33,459 nucleotides of DNA from Bacteroidales bacterium (GCA_004552725.1 SFNM01000025.1:1-33459); one strand, 5' to 3'; numbered from the stretch's first letter, positions 17,936-25,750 are shown. The notes: generated from the sequence alone by a model not told the origin. A program made the numbers and translations.

Positions 17936-18523
17936 CTAAAGCATTGACATTGCTCGCTTTACAGCCGCCTCAATCGTGGCACCTGCATCTTCATCAAACA
18001 CTTTTTTGAGCGCTTTGACCGATGCTGCACGCGGAAATCCCAAGATTACCAACGCCTCAAGCGCCTCGTCGTAGTTGGCTGTGCTACTTGTCGTTGCTTG
18101 TTCTAATAACGTAGATGGGTCGGCTTTTATTTTATCACGTAGGTCAACTATTATGCGTTCTGCCGTTTTTGCGCCCATGCCTTTCACCGATTTGAGTCGT
18201 CGAACATCGCCGCCGCTTATCACCGCGCCCAATTCCGAGGCCGGTATAGCCGACAAAATCATGCGAGCAGTTGCAGCGCCTACGCCCGACACGCCCACCA
18301 ACAAGCGAAACATTTCGCGTTCCTCTTCGTTGATGAAGCCGAAGAGCACCCATGCATCCTCGCGTATCGACTCGTGCACCAGCAACCGCGCCTCCCGCTC
18401 GTTTTGCAACTTCGTAAACGTAGGCAAAGTGATATTCAACAAATAACTCACGCCGCCGGCCGTGTCTAATGTCACCGCCGCCGGATTTATAGCACTTATC
18501 GTGCCCTTGATTGCTTCTATCAT
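17936..18523 (-). CDS. ruvA: Holliday junction branch migration protein RuvA
   Basis: RuvA is a 195-aa DNA-binding subunit that tetramerises on Holliday junctions and recruits the RuvB motor. The N-terminal OB-fold (MIEAIKGTISAINPAAVTLDT, continuing to the LVHESIREDAWVLFGF segment) and the tandem helix-hairpin-helix motifs (LLVGVSGVGAATARMIL and LKSVKGMGAKTAERIIVDL) are both clear. The C-terminal domain III (ALVILGFPRAASVKALKK) would contact RuvB. The length is normal. The stop of the kinase-like gene upstream lies one base before this start, so the two are translationally close. sprA follows 46 bases later. Confidence 0.97.
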   Translation of the reverse strand: MIEAIKGTISAINPAAVTLDTAGGVSYLLNITLPTFTKLQNEREARLLVHESIREDAWVLFGFINEEEREMFRLLVGVSGVGAATARMILSAIPASELGAVISGGDVRRLKSVKGMGAKTAERIIVDLRDKIKADPSTLLEQATTSSTANYDEALEALVILGFPRAASVKALKKVFDEDAGATIEAAVKRAMSML

Positions 18524-18524
18524 T

Positions 18525-19361
18525 TTATTCTGCCGAGTGAAATTCTACCAATCCGGGCATAGAATTGGGTACGACTTTGGATATCTTCACACCGAAATCG
18601 GCCGCCGCACGGTCGAGCACCGACCGAAATCGCACCGCTGTGGCTCCAACAAAACACACCGGCTGCGACTTATAATCATACGCGGCAATGTTGCGACTGA
18701 AAAATCGCATAAATGCCGAGTATACAAGTTGATACACATACGCATCATCAATATGGTCGCTCAAAAAAGTGGAGTACTTAGCCAACGAACGCGACGGCAA
18801 CGAGTTGGTGTAAATCTCGTCCATAATCATATTGATATTTATCGAATAATGCTCGAAAAAGTCGCGTTTCAAGTGAGCCGGAGCTATGTCCTTGAGCAAA
18901 TCGGCTATAAACACCTTGCCCAAGTACGCGCCAGAACCTTCATCGCCCAAGATATAACCTAAAGGCGGCACATTCTTCACTATCTCTTGACCATTGTACA
19001 AGCACGAGTTCGACCCGGTGCCCAATATGCACGCCAAGCCCGAACGGCGCACCAACAAGCCACGCGCTGCCCCCAATAAATCGCTCCCTACCGTCACCGG
19101 AGTGCGAAATTGTGCCACCAACGACGACTCCATTATCTTATTCTTCTCAGTATTGGCACAGCCCGCACCATAGAAATACACATGGTCCCACCGACGACGG
19201 AAAAACACCTCCGGCAGTTCCAACCGTATACAGTGTGATATCTCGCGCCGCGACAAAAAGAATGGATTCATACCCGTGGTAAAGGCATGCTCCACAATTT
19301 CCTTGCCATCGACCAGCGCCCACTCAGTGCGTGTGCTGCTACTTTCTGCTATTACTTTCAT
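18525..19361 (-). CDS. BadF/BadG-type ATPase, N-acetylglucosamine kinase-like
   Basis: This 278-aa protein has the sugar kinase/Hsp70 actin-like ATPase fold of the BadF/NAGK family. Visible elements are the N-terminal phosphate-1 region (AESSSTRTEW), phosphate-2 (ACILGTGSNSCLY) with GDEGSGAYLG after it, and a C-terminal FVGATAVRF segment near the adenosine motif. Family members of this size in Bacteroidetes are usually annotated as N-acetylglucosamine kinase-like. The phosphate-1 aspartate common in the family (DSGSTKTDW-like) is replaced here by Glu, so activity should not be assumed. It leads the operon into ruvA, and a -7 box lies at 19382-19389. The fold is confident; the substrate is not. 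Confidence 0.85.
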   Translation of the reverse strand: MKVIAESSSTRTEWALVDGKEIVEHAFTTGMNPFFLSRREISHCIRLELPEVFFRRRWDHVYFYGAGCANTEKNKIMESSLVAQFRTPVTVGSDLLGAARGLLVRRSGLACILGTGSNSCLYNGQEIVKNVPPLGYILGDEGSGAYLGKVFIADLLKDIAPAHLKRDFFEHYSININMIMDEIYTNSLPSRSLAKYSTFLSDHIDDAYVYQLVYSAFMRFFSRNIAAYDYKSQPVCFVGATAVRFRSVLDRAAADFGVKISKVVPNSMPGLVEFHSAE

Positions 19362-19381
19362 ACATATTTATATTTACGGTG

Positions 19382-19389
19382 CAAATTTA
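19382..19389 (-). promoter_or_regulatory. -7 box of the badF-ruvA-sprA operon
   Basis: Read on the minus strand this is TAAATTTG followed by CACC, 20 bases before the start codon. No good -33 TTTG is seen at the expected distance, so the box may depend on an activator or be weak. Confidence 0.6.
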
Positions 19390-19437
19390 AGCAAAAATTC
19401 TCAATCCCCAACCCTCTTCCAAAAAAATCTTGCTGAT

Positions 19438-19468
19438 TTTGATAAATCGAATATAATTTGTAATTTTG
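19438..19468 (+). promoter_or_regulatory. Promoter of rsmG
   Basis: TTTG at 19438-19441 and TAATTTTG at 19461-19468 are 19 bases apart. Together with the leftward box at 19382-19389 it forms a divergent promoter region of about 145 bases. Confidence 0.75.
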
Positions 19469-19505
19469 CATCGCATTTATCAGCATTTTCACCATCTCCA
19501 TTAGT

Positions 19506-20153
19506 ATGACCGCCCAAGAACTTATCTCCAAATATTTTCCCACACTCTCCGAAGAGCAAAAACACCAAATCGAACTCCTCGGCCAAATATATCCGGAGTG
19601 GAACGAAAAAATCAATGTAATTTCGCGCCGCGACATCGACAATCTATACCTCAATCACGTGCTCCACTCATTAGTCATAGCACGTTTTTGGGGCAACCTC
19701 AATACCGGTACCACTGTCCTCGACCTCGGCACCGGTGGTGGCTTTCCCGGAATTCCACTCGCCATCATATACCCCGACGTGCACTTCCACCTCATCGACC
19801 GCATTGGCAAAAAACTCCTCGTCGCTTCGGAAGCAGTCAAAGCCCTCGGCCTCAAAAACGTCACCATCCAACACGGCGACTCCGGCGAATGTCACCAACG
19901 CTTCGACTACGTGGTGAGCCGCGCCGTCATGGCTCTCGACAAATTAGTCAAAGCCGCCACGCGCAACGTGGCGCATGGCAGACGCGGCATCAATCGCTAC
20001 GACAACGGCATCATCTGCCTCAAAGGCGGAGACCTCTCCGAAGAAGCAGCCCAAGTATCTCTGCCGGTTATTGAATACTCCGTCAACGAATTTGTCAGCG
20101 AACCGTCCTTCGACACCAAAAAATTAGTTTACGTTCCCGTTTTAGCCAAATAA
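19506..20153 (+). CDS. rsmG: 16S rRNA (guanine527-N7)-methyltransferase RsmG
   Basis: This 215-aa SAM-dependent methyltransferase makes m7G527 in the decoding region of 16S rRNA. The SAM-binding motif I VLDLGTGGGFPGIPL is at residues 71-85, preceded by the family's NVISRRDIDNLYLNHVLHSL segment. It is followed by HLIDRIGKKL and, at the active face, VVSRAVMALDKLV. The length is normal. The MBL hydrolase gene starts 9 bases after its stop, so they share a transcript. Confidence 0.97.
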   Translation: MTAQELISKYFPTLSEEQKHQIELLGQIYPEWNEKINVISRRDIDNLYLNHVLHSLVIARFWGNLNTGTTVLDLGTGGGFPGIPLAIIYPDVHFHLIDRIGKKLLVASEAVKALGLKNVTIQHGDSGECHQRFDYVVSRAVMALDKLVKAATRNVAHGRRGINRYDNGIICLKGGDLSEEAAQVSLPVIEYSVNEFVSEPSFDTKKLVYVPVLAK

Positions 20154-20162
20154 TTTACCTCC

Positions 20163-20804
20163 ATGCTGAAAATCAAACAATTCGCCTTCAATTTTTTCGA
20201 AGAAAATACATACCTGGTGTGGGACTCCGACTCGCTCCTCGCTATCGTTATCGACCCCGGCATGCTCTTCGACAAAGAAGTCCTAATGTTTGACAACGTG
20301 GTGCAACAACTCGGCCTCAAAATCAACTTGGTGGCACAAACCCACCTCCACCTCGACCACTGCTTCGGCGCTAACCACATCGCTCAAAAATACTCCGTTG
20401 ACATCGCCGCTCACCCCGACGATGCCATATTCGGCAAAACAATTGCCGACCAATGCGCACGTTTCGGTATTCGAGCCGACATTCAACCCGTGCAAATATC
20501 CCGCCCGCTCCATCATGGCGACATTATCACTGTAGGCAATTTCGCGATCGAAGTGCGACACCTCCCCGGCCACTCCCCCGGCGGCCTCGCTTTCTTCTCC
20601 AAAGAAGCCAACACCGTATTCAGCGGCGACTCGCTCTTCAAGCAAAGCATCGGACGCACCGACCTCCTCGGCGGCGATTTAACTCAACTTCTGCAAAGCA
20701 TTCAAACACAATTATTTACTCTCCCTCAAAACACTACCGTCCTCCCCGGACACGGCCCCTCTACCACAATTATCAGCGAAATCAATTCAAATCCATACCT
20801 CTGA
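20163..20804 (+). CDS. Metallo-beta-lactamase fold hydrolase (glyoxalase II-like)
   Basis: This 213-aa cytosolic MBL-fold protein carries the zinc-binding THLHLDH motif near residue 60, a downstream HLPGHSPGG histidine, SGDSLF with the bridging aspartate, and the late VLPGHGPST histidine. That set makes both metal sites. Bacteroidetes homologs of this size are annotated as MBL fold or hydroxyacylglutathione hydrolase-like. The true substrate is unknown, since these bacteria generally do not rely on glutathione. It is translated right after rsmG and ends in a short hairpin. Confidence 0.9.
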   Translation: MLKIKQFAFNFFEENTYLVWDSDSLLAIVIDPGMLFDKEVLMFDNVVQQLGLKINLVAQTHLHLDHCFGANHIAQKYSVDIAAHPDDAIFGKTIADQCARFGIRADIQPVQISRPLHHGDIITVGNFAIEVRHLPGHSPGGLAFFSKEANTVFSGDSLFKQSIGRTDLLGGDLTQLLQSIQTQLFTLPQNTTVLPGHGPSTTIISEINSNPYL

Positions 20805-20823
20805 GCGATTTTTCGCTATTTTT
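20804..20823 (+). terminator. Short terminator after the MBL gene
   Basis: The stem AGCGA / TCGCT with a TTTT loop at 20804-20817 starts at the last base of the stop codon and is followed by ATTTTT. The same 14-base string occurs in the tRNA-Glu promoter spacer (28144-28157). Confidence 0.6.
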
Positions 20824-20867
20824 GAAAAGCAAAAATTTCATAAAAAATCTTATTTTTTAGTTAAAAG

Positions 20868-20898
20868 TTGCATTTCTTCCATTTTTTCGTTAACTTTG
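20868..20898 (+). promoter_or_regulatory. Promoter of the NUDIX regulator gene
   Basis: A -33 TTG at 20868-20870 and a -7 TAACTTTG at 20891-20898 are 20 bases apart. The start codon follows 31 bases after the -7 box. Confidence 0.8.
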
Positions 20899-20929
20899 CA
20901 CGGAGAATGGACTGCTAACTCTTAATACG

Positions 20930-21628
20930 ATGAATAATTCCAACAACTCTTTCAATTATCCACACCCCGCTATCGCTACTGATTGCGTTATTTTTGGTTA
21001 CGACGGTTTTAACTTGCAAGTTCTCCTTATTGAACGCGCAAATGAACCTTTTAAAGGTGCTTGGGCACTCCCCGGTGGTTTCGTACAACAAAACGAAACC
21101 GTTGAAGAAGGTGCTCTCCGCGAACTCCGCGAAGAAACCGGCATCGACCACGCATACATCAAACAACTCAAGACTTACTCATCGATTGATCGCGACCCGC
21201 GCGAACGCGTGATTTCAGTCGCTTTTTACGCATTAGTCAAAGACTGCGAAATTTCCGCCGGCGATGATGCCGCTAATGCACGCTGGTTCAACATTAACGA
21301 AGTGCCTCAACTCGCTTTCGACCACCAAGCCATCCTCAAAGATGCTCTCCAAGCGCTTCGTCGCGAAATCCACTTCGAACCCGTCGGCTTCGAACTTCTC
21401 CCCGACAAGTTCACAATCCGCGAACTCCAAAACCTCTACGAACAAGTGCTTAACGTCGAATTCGACCGTCGTAATTTCTTCAACAAAATCCGCCGCCTTG
21501 GCATCCTCAACCGCCTCAAAGAGTCTACTCGCCCCACTCCAAAAAAAGACGCTTTCCTGTTCGAATTCAACCACGAAGCCTACAAACAATTCAAAGAAAA
21601 ACACAACGGCTTCCGCATGGAATTCTAA
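20930..21628 (+). CDS. NUDIX hydrolase with C-terminal winged helix (NrtR-like)
   Basis: This 232-aa protein has a NUDIX domain followed by a winged-helix DNA-binding domain, the layout of NrtR-type regulators of NAD or sugar metabolism. The NUDIX box at residues 50-72 fits GX5EX7REUXEEXGU exactly (GGFVQQNETVEEGALRELRE, then ETGI). This contrasts with many pure regulators, whose box is degenerate. The C-terminal third (KFTIRELQNLYEQVLN, then NFFNKIRRLGIL) is the helix-turn-helix. It is monocistronic, between its own promoter and a hairpin. It could be an active ADP-ribose- or sugar-nucleotide-type hydrolase, a regulator, or both; the target genes are not evident here. Confidence 0.9.
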   Translation: MNNSNNSFNYPHPAIATDCVIFGYDGFNLQVLLIERANEPFKGAWALPGGFVQQNETVEEGALRELREETGIDHAYIKQLKTYSSIDRDPRERVISVAFYALVKDCEISAGDDAANARWFNINEVPQLAFDHQAILKDALQALRREIHFEPVGFELLPDKFTIRELQNLYEQVLNVEFDRRNFFNKIRRLGILNRLKESTRPTPKKDAFLFEFNHEAYKQFKEKHNGFRMEF

Positions 21629-21649
21629 CCAACCAATACACTCTCCTTC

Positions 21650-21684
21650 GCAATAGCGCGCCCACAAGGTGCGCTATTGCTTTC
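21650..21684 (+). terminator. Terminator-like hairpin after the NUDIX gene
   Basis: Perfect 10-bp arms GCAATAGCGC (21650-21659) and GCGCTATTGC (21671-21680) are followed by a weak T-run (TTTCT). Confidence 0.65.
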
Positions 21685-21699
21685 TCCCCACCCGCCCGC

Positions 21700-21792
21700 G
21701 CAGCAAAGCCCCCGCCACAGTGCGGTTCGGTGGCGAGGCGGAAGCCGAGCGGCTCTGCAGCGCCGAAGGTTCGCCGCAGCAAAGCCCCCGCC
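21700..21792. repeat. GC-rich dispersed repeat, copy A
   Basis: Two exact 17-base direct repeats GCAGCAAAGCCCCCGCC (21700-21716 and 21776-21792) bracket a core that starts GTGCGGTTCGGTGGCGAGGC at 21720. The first 27 bases of this core recur exactly at 25651-25677. The element lies between a terminator and the next promoter, so it belongs to no gene, although an open frame runs through it. There are no signs of a transposase. Most of the 21629-21899 gap is this element. Confidence 0.75.
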
Positions 21793-21851
21793 GCACACAC
21801 CCCATTTTAAACCTTGCGAAGGTATTTCTCCTGCTCGGCCTACACTTTTTC

Positions 21852-21882
21852 TTGCATATATCGCGAATTATCAGTAACTTTG
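21852..21882 (+). promoter_or_regulatory. Promoter of the PASTA-rluD operon
   Basis: TTG at 21852-21854 and TAACTTTG at 21875-21882 are 20 bases apart. The start codon at 21900 is 17 bases further on, which decides the start against the longer reading frame that begins at 21669. Confidence 0.8.
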
Positions 21883-21899
21883 CACATCAATCCAAGATT

Positions 21900-22550
21900 A
21901 TGACCAACAACTCTTCTTTCATCAACAAAATAGTCGCCTTCTACCGCCGGTGCCCCGTGTGGTCAAACCTGATATTGATTGCCATCTCCGCCGCCATCCT
22001 CGTGTGGATTTGTCTCCTATTTCTCGACCTCTGGACACACCACGGCGACAATGCCACCGTGCCCGAAATCAAACACCTTTCATACACCGAAGCACGCGAC
22101 ACACTCGCTAAATCCGGCCTATCTATCGAAATCGCCGACTCTATCTACGACACCTCCATAGCACCCGGCACCATCATCGAATCATGGCCTAAAGCCGGCG
22201 CAGTGGTCAAAGCCGGTCGCAACATCTACGTCACCATCACCGCTTTCTCACCCAAAGAAATCACCATCACACGTCCTATCACCGGCGTATCCGCTCGCCA
22301 AGCAATTAGTTACCTCAACGCATTAGGCTTCAACAATATACGCATGGTCAACGTGCCTTCAGAATACCCCGACCTGGTACAATCAGCCCACTCCGACAAC
22401 CGACCCATCGGCGTTGGTTCCATGCTCCCCGTTTCCGCCACTATCACACTCGAAGTCGGCGTAGCCATCAATCCTACTCCTACCGACTCCATCTCCGCCG
22501 AAGACGCCATCGAACAAGAACTCTCCTCCGCCTCGGAATACAATGACTAA
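21900..22550 (+). CDS. Membrane-anchored PASTA-domain protein
   Basis: This 216-aa protein has a short cytosolic N-terminus, one membrane segment at about residues 23-45 (SNLILIAISAAILVWICLLF) and a periplasmic part with two PASTA domains. The first begins at VPEIKHLSYTEARDTLAKSG, the second at RPITGVSARQAISYLNALGF. PASTA domains usually sense muropeptides or bind peptidoglycan, but no Ser/Thr kinase or penicillin-binding domain is attached. The C-terminal tail is acidic. The gene overlaps rluD by 8 bases, so the two are translationally coupled. The domain call is confident; a cell-wall role is inferred. Confidence 0.88.
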   Translation: MTNNSSFINKIVAFYRRCPVWSNLILIAISAAILVWICLLFLDLWTHHGDNATVPEIKHLSYTEARDTLAKSGLSIEIADSIYDTSIAPGTIIESWPKAGAVVKAGRNIYVTITAFSPKEITITRPITGVSARQAISYLNALGFNNIRMVNVPSEYPDLVQSAHSDNRPIGVGSMLPVSATITLEVGVAINPTPTDSISAEDAIEQELSSASEYND

Positions 22551-23625
22551 CGACGATTTCATCTCCGACGATTTCGCCTCCGACAACGACACCCGGCAAC
22601 CCATTGTCATTATCGACGGCGATGACGAACGTCAACTCTTCGAACACTTCCGCTTCGTCGCCGACCCCGGACAAGCACTCCTCCGCGTTGACAAATTCCT
22701 CGTTGAACGACTACAAAAATCCTCTCGCAACCGCGTGCAACAAGCCGCTGAGGCCGGTTGCATCATCGTCAACGGCAAGGCCGTAAAATCCAACTACCGC
22801 GTCAAGCCCCGCGACGTAGTGCAAGTGGTGATGGACCGCCCACGCTACGACTTCGAAGTAGTGGCCGAAGACATTCCACTCAACATCGTCTACGAAGACG
22901 CACACGTTCTCGTAGTCGACAAGCCGGCCGGGATGGTGGTACACCCAGGACACGGCAACTACACCGGCACACTGGTCAACGCTCTCGCCTATCACTTTCG
23001 CAACATCCCCGACTACGACCCCGCCGACCCACGTATGGGGCTCGTCCACCGCATCGACAAAGACACCTCCGGCCTGCTCGTAGTGGCAAAAACACCCGAC
23101 GCAAAAACCGACCTCGGTCGTCAATTCTTCAACAAAACCACCCGACGCCGATACTTAGCCGTAGTGTGGGGGTGCCCCAACCCTGCCGACGGTCGCATCG
23201 AAGGCAACATAGGCCGCTCACTGCGCGACCGCCTGCAAATGGCCGTATTTCCCGACGACTCCCAAGGCAAACACGCCGTAACACACTACCACACACTCGA
23301 AACATTCGCACACGTTTCGGCCATCGAGTGCATCCTCGAAACCGGACGCACCCACCAAATCCGAGTCCACATGCGCCATATCGGACACCCCCTCTTCAAC
23401 GATGCTCGCTACGGTGGCGACCAAATTCTCCGCGGCATCCCCTCCGCATCATACAAAGCATTCGTCCAAAACTGCTTCGAAATCTGCTCCCGCCAAGCGC
23501 TTCATGCCCGCACCCTCGGCTTCCGGCATCCCGCCACCGGCCAAGAGATGGATTTCACCTCCCCAATTCCCGACGACATCCAAGCCCTACTCGACCGATG
23601 GCGCTCATACTCCGCATCCCACTAA
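22543..23625 (+). CDS. rluD: RluD-family 23S rRNA pseudouridine synthase
   Basis: This 360-aa protein has a short acidic N-terminal extension, an S4 RNA-binding domain at about residues 48-95 (RVDKFLVERL, then AGCIIVNGKAV) and a pseudouridine synthase domain. The catalytic motif HRIDKDTSGLLVVAK has the nucleophilic aspartate at about D172. The C-terminal part holds RTHQIRVHMRHIGHPLFNDARYG, split here only by the usual loop. RluD/RluC/RluA are hard to separate by sequence; the S4 domain and length favour the RluD type that modifies helix 69 of 23S rRNA. It is co-transcribed with the PASTA protein. Confidence 0.93.
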   Translation: MTNDDFISDDFASDNDTRQPIVIIDGDDERQLFEHFRFVADPGQALLRVDKFLVERLQKSSRNRVQQAAEAGCIIVNGKAVKSNYRVKPRDVVQVVMDRPRYDFEVVAEDIPLNIVYEDAHVLVVDKPAGMVVHPGHGNYTGTLVNALAYHFRNIPDYDPADPRMGLVHRIDKDTSGLLVVAKTPDAKTDLGRQFFNKTTRRRYLAVVWGCPNPADGRIEGNIGRSLRDRLQMAVFPDDSQGKHAVTHYHTLETFAHVSAIECILETGRTHQIRVHMRHIGHPLFNDARYGGDQILRGIPSASYKAFVQNCFEICSRQALHARTLGFRHPATGQEMDFTSPIPDDIQALLDRWRSYSASH

Positions 23626-23672
23626 CCTCGCCACTCGCCCCTAAAATATTTTTCATTTTTTTCGCCAAATTC

Positions 23673-23703
23673 TTGCATATCAGCAAAAAAAGCACTAACT
23701 TTG
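23673..23703 (+). promoter_or_regulatory. Promoter of rpsA
   Basis: TTG at 23673-23675 and TAACTTTG at 23696-23703 are spaced by 20 bases, with the extended GCACC after the -7 box. Confidence 0.8.
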
Positions 23704-23801
23704 CACCGCTTTATGGCCTCTTACTGCGCCTATAGCGCCCTCAGCCGGTGTGCGGCGGGGCTTTCCTTAATTATTAACCCATATTTTTTTATTGCTATTT
23801 A
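23704..23801 (+). promoter_or_regulatory. Structured 5' leader of rpsA
   Basis: The leader is about 90 bases long and contains two small stems: GCGC-ctata-GCGC at 23726-23738 and GCCG-gtgtg-CGGC at 23744-23756. An A/T-rich run leads into the start codon. The string GTGTGCGGCGGGG-CTTT at 23748-23764 closely matches the reverse complement of the end of repeat copy A. S1 autoregulates its own mRNA in E. coli, so a control role is plausible but unproven. Confidence 0.45.
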
Positions 23802-25583
23802 ATGGCAGAACAATTCAACACCGCTATCGAAGACTTCGATTGGGAAGCCTACGAAAAAGGCGAAACCGCCGGTGAGAAATCTCGCGAAGAACTCACCCGC
23901 ACTTATGATGAGTCGCTTAACACCATCAAAGACAAAGACGTAATCGAAGGTACCATCATCGCACTCAACAAACGCGAAGCCGTGGTTAACATCGGTTATA
24001 AGAGCGACGGCATCATCCCTATGAGCGAATTCCGCTACAACCCCGACATCAAAGTAGGCGACGTAGTAGAAGTGTTCATCGAAAACCAAGAAGACAAAAA
24101 AGGTCAGCTCATCCTCTCCCACAAAAAAGCCCGCGCTTCGCGCTCTTGGGAACGTATCAACGCTGCCCTCGCTAACGATGAAATCATCAAAGGCTTCATC
24201 AAATGCCGCACCAAAGGTGGCATGATCGTCGACGTTTTCGGCCTCGAAGCATTCCTCCCCGGCTCGCAAATCGACGTCAAACCCATCCGCGACTACGACG
24301 TTTACGTAGGCAAAACCATGGAATTCAAAGTCGTTAAAATCAACGAAGAATTCAAAAACGTCGTTATCTCTCACAAAGCCCTCATCGAAGCCGAACTCGA
24401 ACAACAAAAACGCGAAATCATCTCCAAACTCGAAAAAGGTCAAGTGCTCGAAGGCACCGTTAAAAACATCACCTCCTACGGCGTATTCATCGACCTCGGC
24501 GGCGTTGACGGCCTCATCCACATCACTGACCTCTCTTGGGGCCGCGTTACAAAACCCTCCGAAGTCGTTCAACTCGACCAAAAACTCAACGTCGTTATCC
24601 TCGACTTCGACGACGAAAAGAAACGCATCGCCCTCGGCCTCAAACAACTCCAACCCCACCCATGGGATGCCCTCGATCCCAACCTCAAAGTTGGCGACCA
24701 CGTTAAAGGCAAAGTTGTCGTTATGGCTGATTACGGCGCATTCCTCGAAATCGCTCCCGGCGTAGAAGGCCTCATCCACGTTTCCGAAATGTCTTGGAGC
24801 CAACACCTCCGCACCGCTCAAGACTTCATGCAAGTCGGCGACGAAGTGGAAGCCGTTATCCTCACCCTCGACCGCGAAGAACGCAAGATGAGCCTCGGCA
24901 TCAAACAACTCAAACCCGATCCCTGGGAAAATATCGAAGAAAAATATCCCGTGGGCTCACGCCACACCGCTCGCGTGCGCAACTTCACCAACTTCGGCGT
25001 TTTCGTTGAAATCGAAGAAGGCGTTGATGGCCTCATCCACATCTCCGACCTCAGCTGGACCAAGAAAATCAAACACCCCAGCGAATTTACTCAAGTAGGC
25101 AACGACATCGAAGTGGAAGTACTCGCTATCGACAAAGAAAACCGTCGCCTCAGCCTCGGTCACAAGCAACTCGAAGAAAATCCCTGGGACGTATTCGAAA
25201 CCATCTTCACCGTTGGTAGCGTTCACGAAGGCACCATCGTCGAACTCCTCGACAAAGGCGCTGTCGTTGCTCTCCCCTACGGCGTAGAAGGCTTCGCCAC
25301 TCCCAAACACCTCGTTAAAGAAGACGGCACCACCGCCACCGTTGACGAAAAACTCCCCTTCAAGGTTATCGAGTTCAACAAAGAAACCAAGCGCATCATC
25401 CTCTCCCACAGCCGCATCTTCGAAGACGAAGCTCGCGCTGAAGCACGCGCTGAACGCAAACCCAAACGTCAGCCCCGCAAAGCCGAAGCCGAAGCTCCCG
25501 CCGCTGCTCCCGCTATCGAAAAAGCCACTCTCGGCGACCTCGAAGCACTCGCAGCACTCAAAGAAAAACTCTCCGGCAAATAA
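23802..25583 (+). CDS. rpsA: 30S ribosomal protein S1
   Basis: This 593-aa protein is the mRNA-binding S1 protein of the small subunit. It has six S1/OB domains, beginning near residues 44, 129, 213, 298, 385 and 471. Domains 3-5 carry the strong GVDGLIHITDLSW / GVEGLIHVSEMSW / GVDGLIHISDLSW signature; domains 1, 2 and 6 are more diverged, as is usual. A basic, Ala/Glu-rich tail (about residues 545-593) ends in a short helix. The size fits Bacteroidetes S1. It is monocistronic with a strong promoter, a leader and a terminator. Codon use is strongly C-ending, consistent with high expression. Confidence 0.97.
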   Translation: MAEQFNTAIEDFDWEAYEKGETAGEKSREELTRTYDESLNTIKDKDVIEGTIIALNKREAVVNIGYKSDGIIPMSEFRYNPDIKVGDVVEVFIENQEDKKGQLILSHKKARASRSWERINAALANDEIIKGFIKCRTKGGMIVDVFGLEAFLPGSQIDVKPIRDYDVYVGKTMEFKVVKINEEFKNVVISHKALIEAELEQQKREIISKLEKGQVLEGTVKNITSYGVFIDLGGVDGLIHITDLSWGRVTKPSEVVQLDQKLNVVILDFDDEKKRIALGLKQLQPHPWDALDPNLKVGDHVKGKVVVMADYGAFLEIAPGVEGLIHVSEMSWSQHLRTAQDFMQVGDEVEAVILTLDREERKMSLGIKQLKPDPWENIEEKYPVGSRHTARVRNFTNFGVFVEIEEGVDGLIHISDLSWTKKIKHPSEFTQVGNDIEVEVLAIDKENRRLSLGHKQLEENPWDVFETIFTVGSVHEGTIVELLDKGAVVALPYGVEGFATPKHLVKEDGTTATVDEKLPFKVIEFNKETKRIILSHSRIFEDEARAEARAERKPKRQPRKAEAEAPAAAPAIEKATLGDLEALAALKEKLSGK

Positions 25584-25600
25584 TCCAACCCCATACCTCC

Positions 25601-25633
25601 AAAAAGCCGACGCCTCAAGCGCCGGCTTTTTTT
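25601..25633 (+). terminator. Terminator of rpsA
   Basis: A 13-bp stem with one A-C mismatch (AAAAAGCCG and CGC paired to GCG and CGGCTTTTT) is followed by further T residues. Confidence 0.85.
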
Positions 25634-25640
25634 GTGCTCA

Positions 25641-25750
25641 GCCGTCAGCGGTGCGGTTCGGTGGCGAGGCGGAAGCCAAGCGGCGCGGAAGCGCCCTGCC
25701 GTCAGCCTTGCGGTTAGGTGGCGAGGCGGCACCGCCCGCCGTCGGCCGTG
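25641..25750. repeat. GC-rich dispersed repeat, tandem copies B and C
   Basis: Two related units, each starting GCCGTCAGC, lie at 25641 and 25698 (57-base spacing). The first contains the same 27 bases as copy A (25651-25677); the second has a diverged version (TTGCGGTTAGGTGGCGAGGC). A third partial unit GCCGTCGGCC starts at 25738. Just after, 25757-25799 holds a hairpin (CCCAT-CCCTT paired to AAGGG-ATGGG) with a T-run. The stretch 25584-25974 has no gene: it is a terminator, this repeat and the greA promoter and leader. Confidence 0.75.

Noticed and set aside
21669..21899. N-terminal extension of the PASTA protein through the GC-rich repeat
   Set aside because: The promoter at 21852-21882 lies inside the extension, so transcription starts after it; the extension is Arg/Ala-rich repeat sequence.
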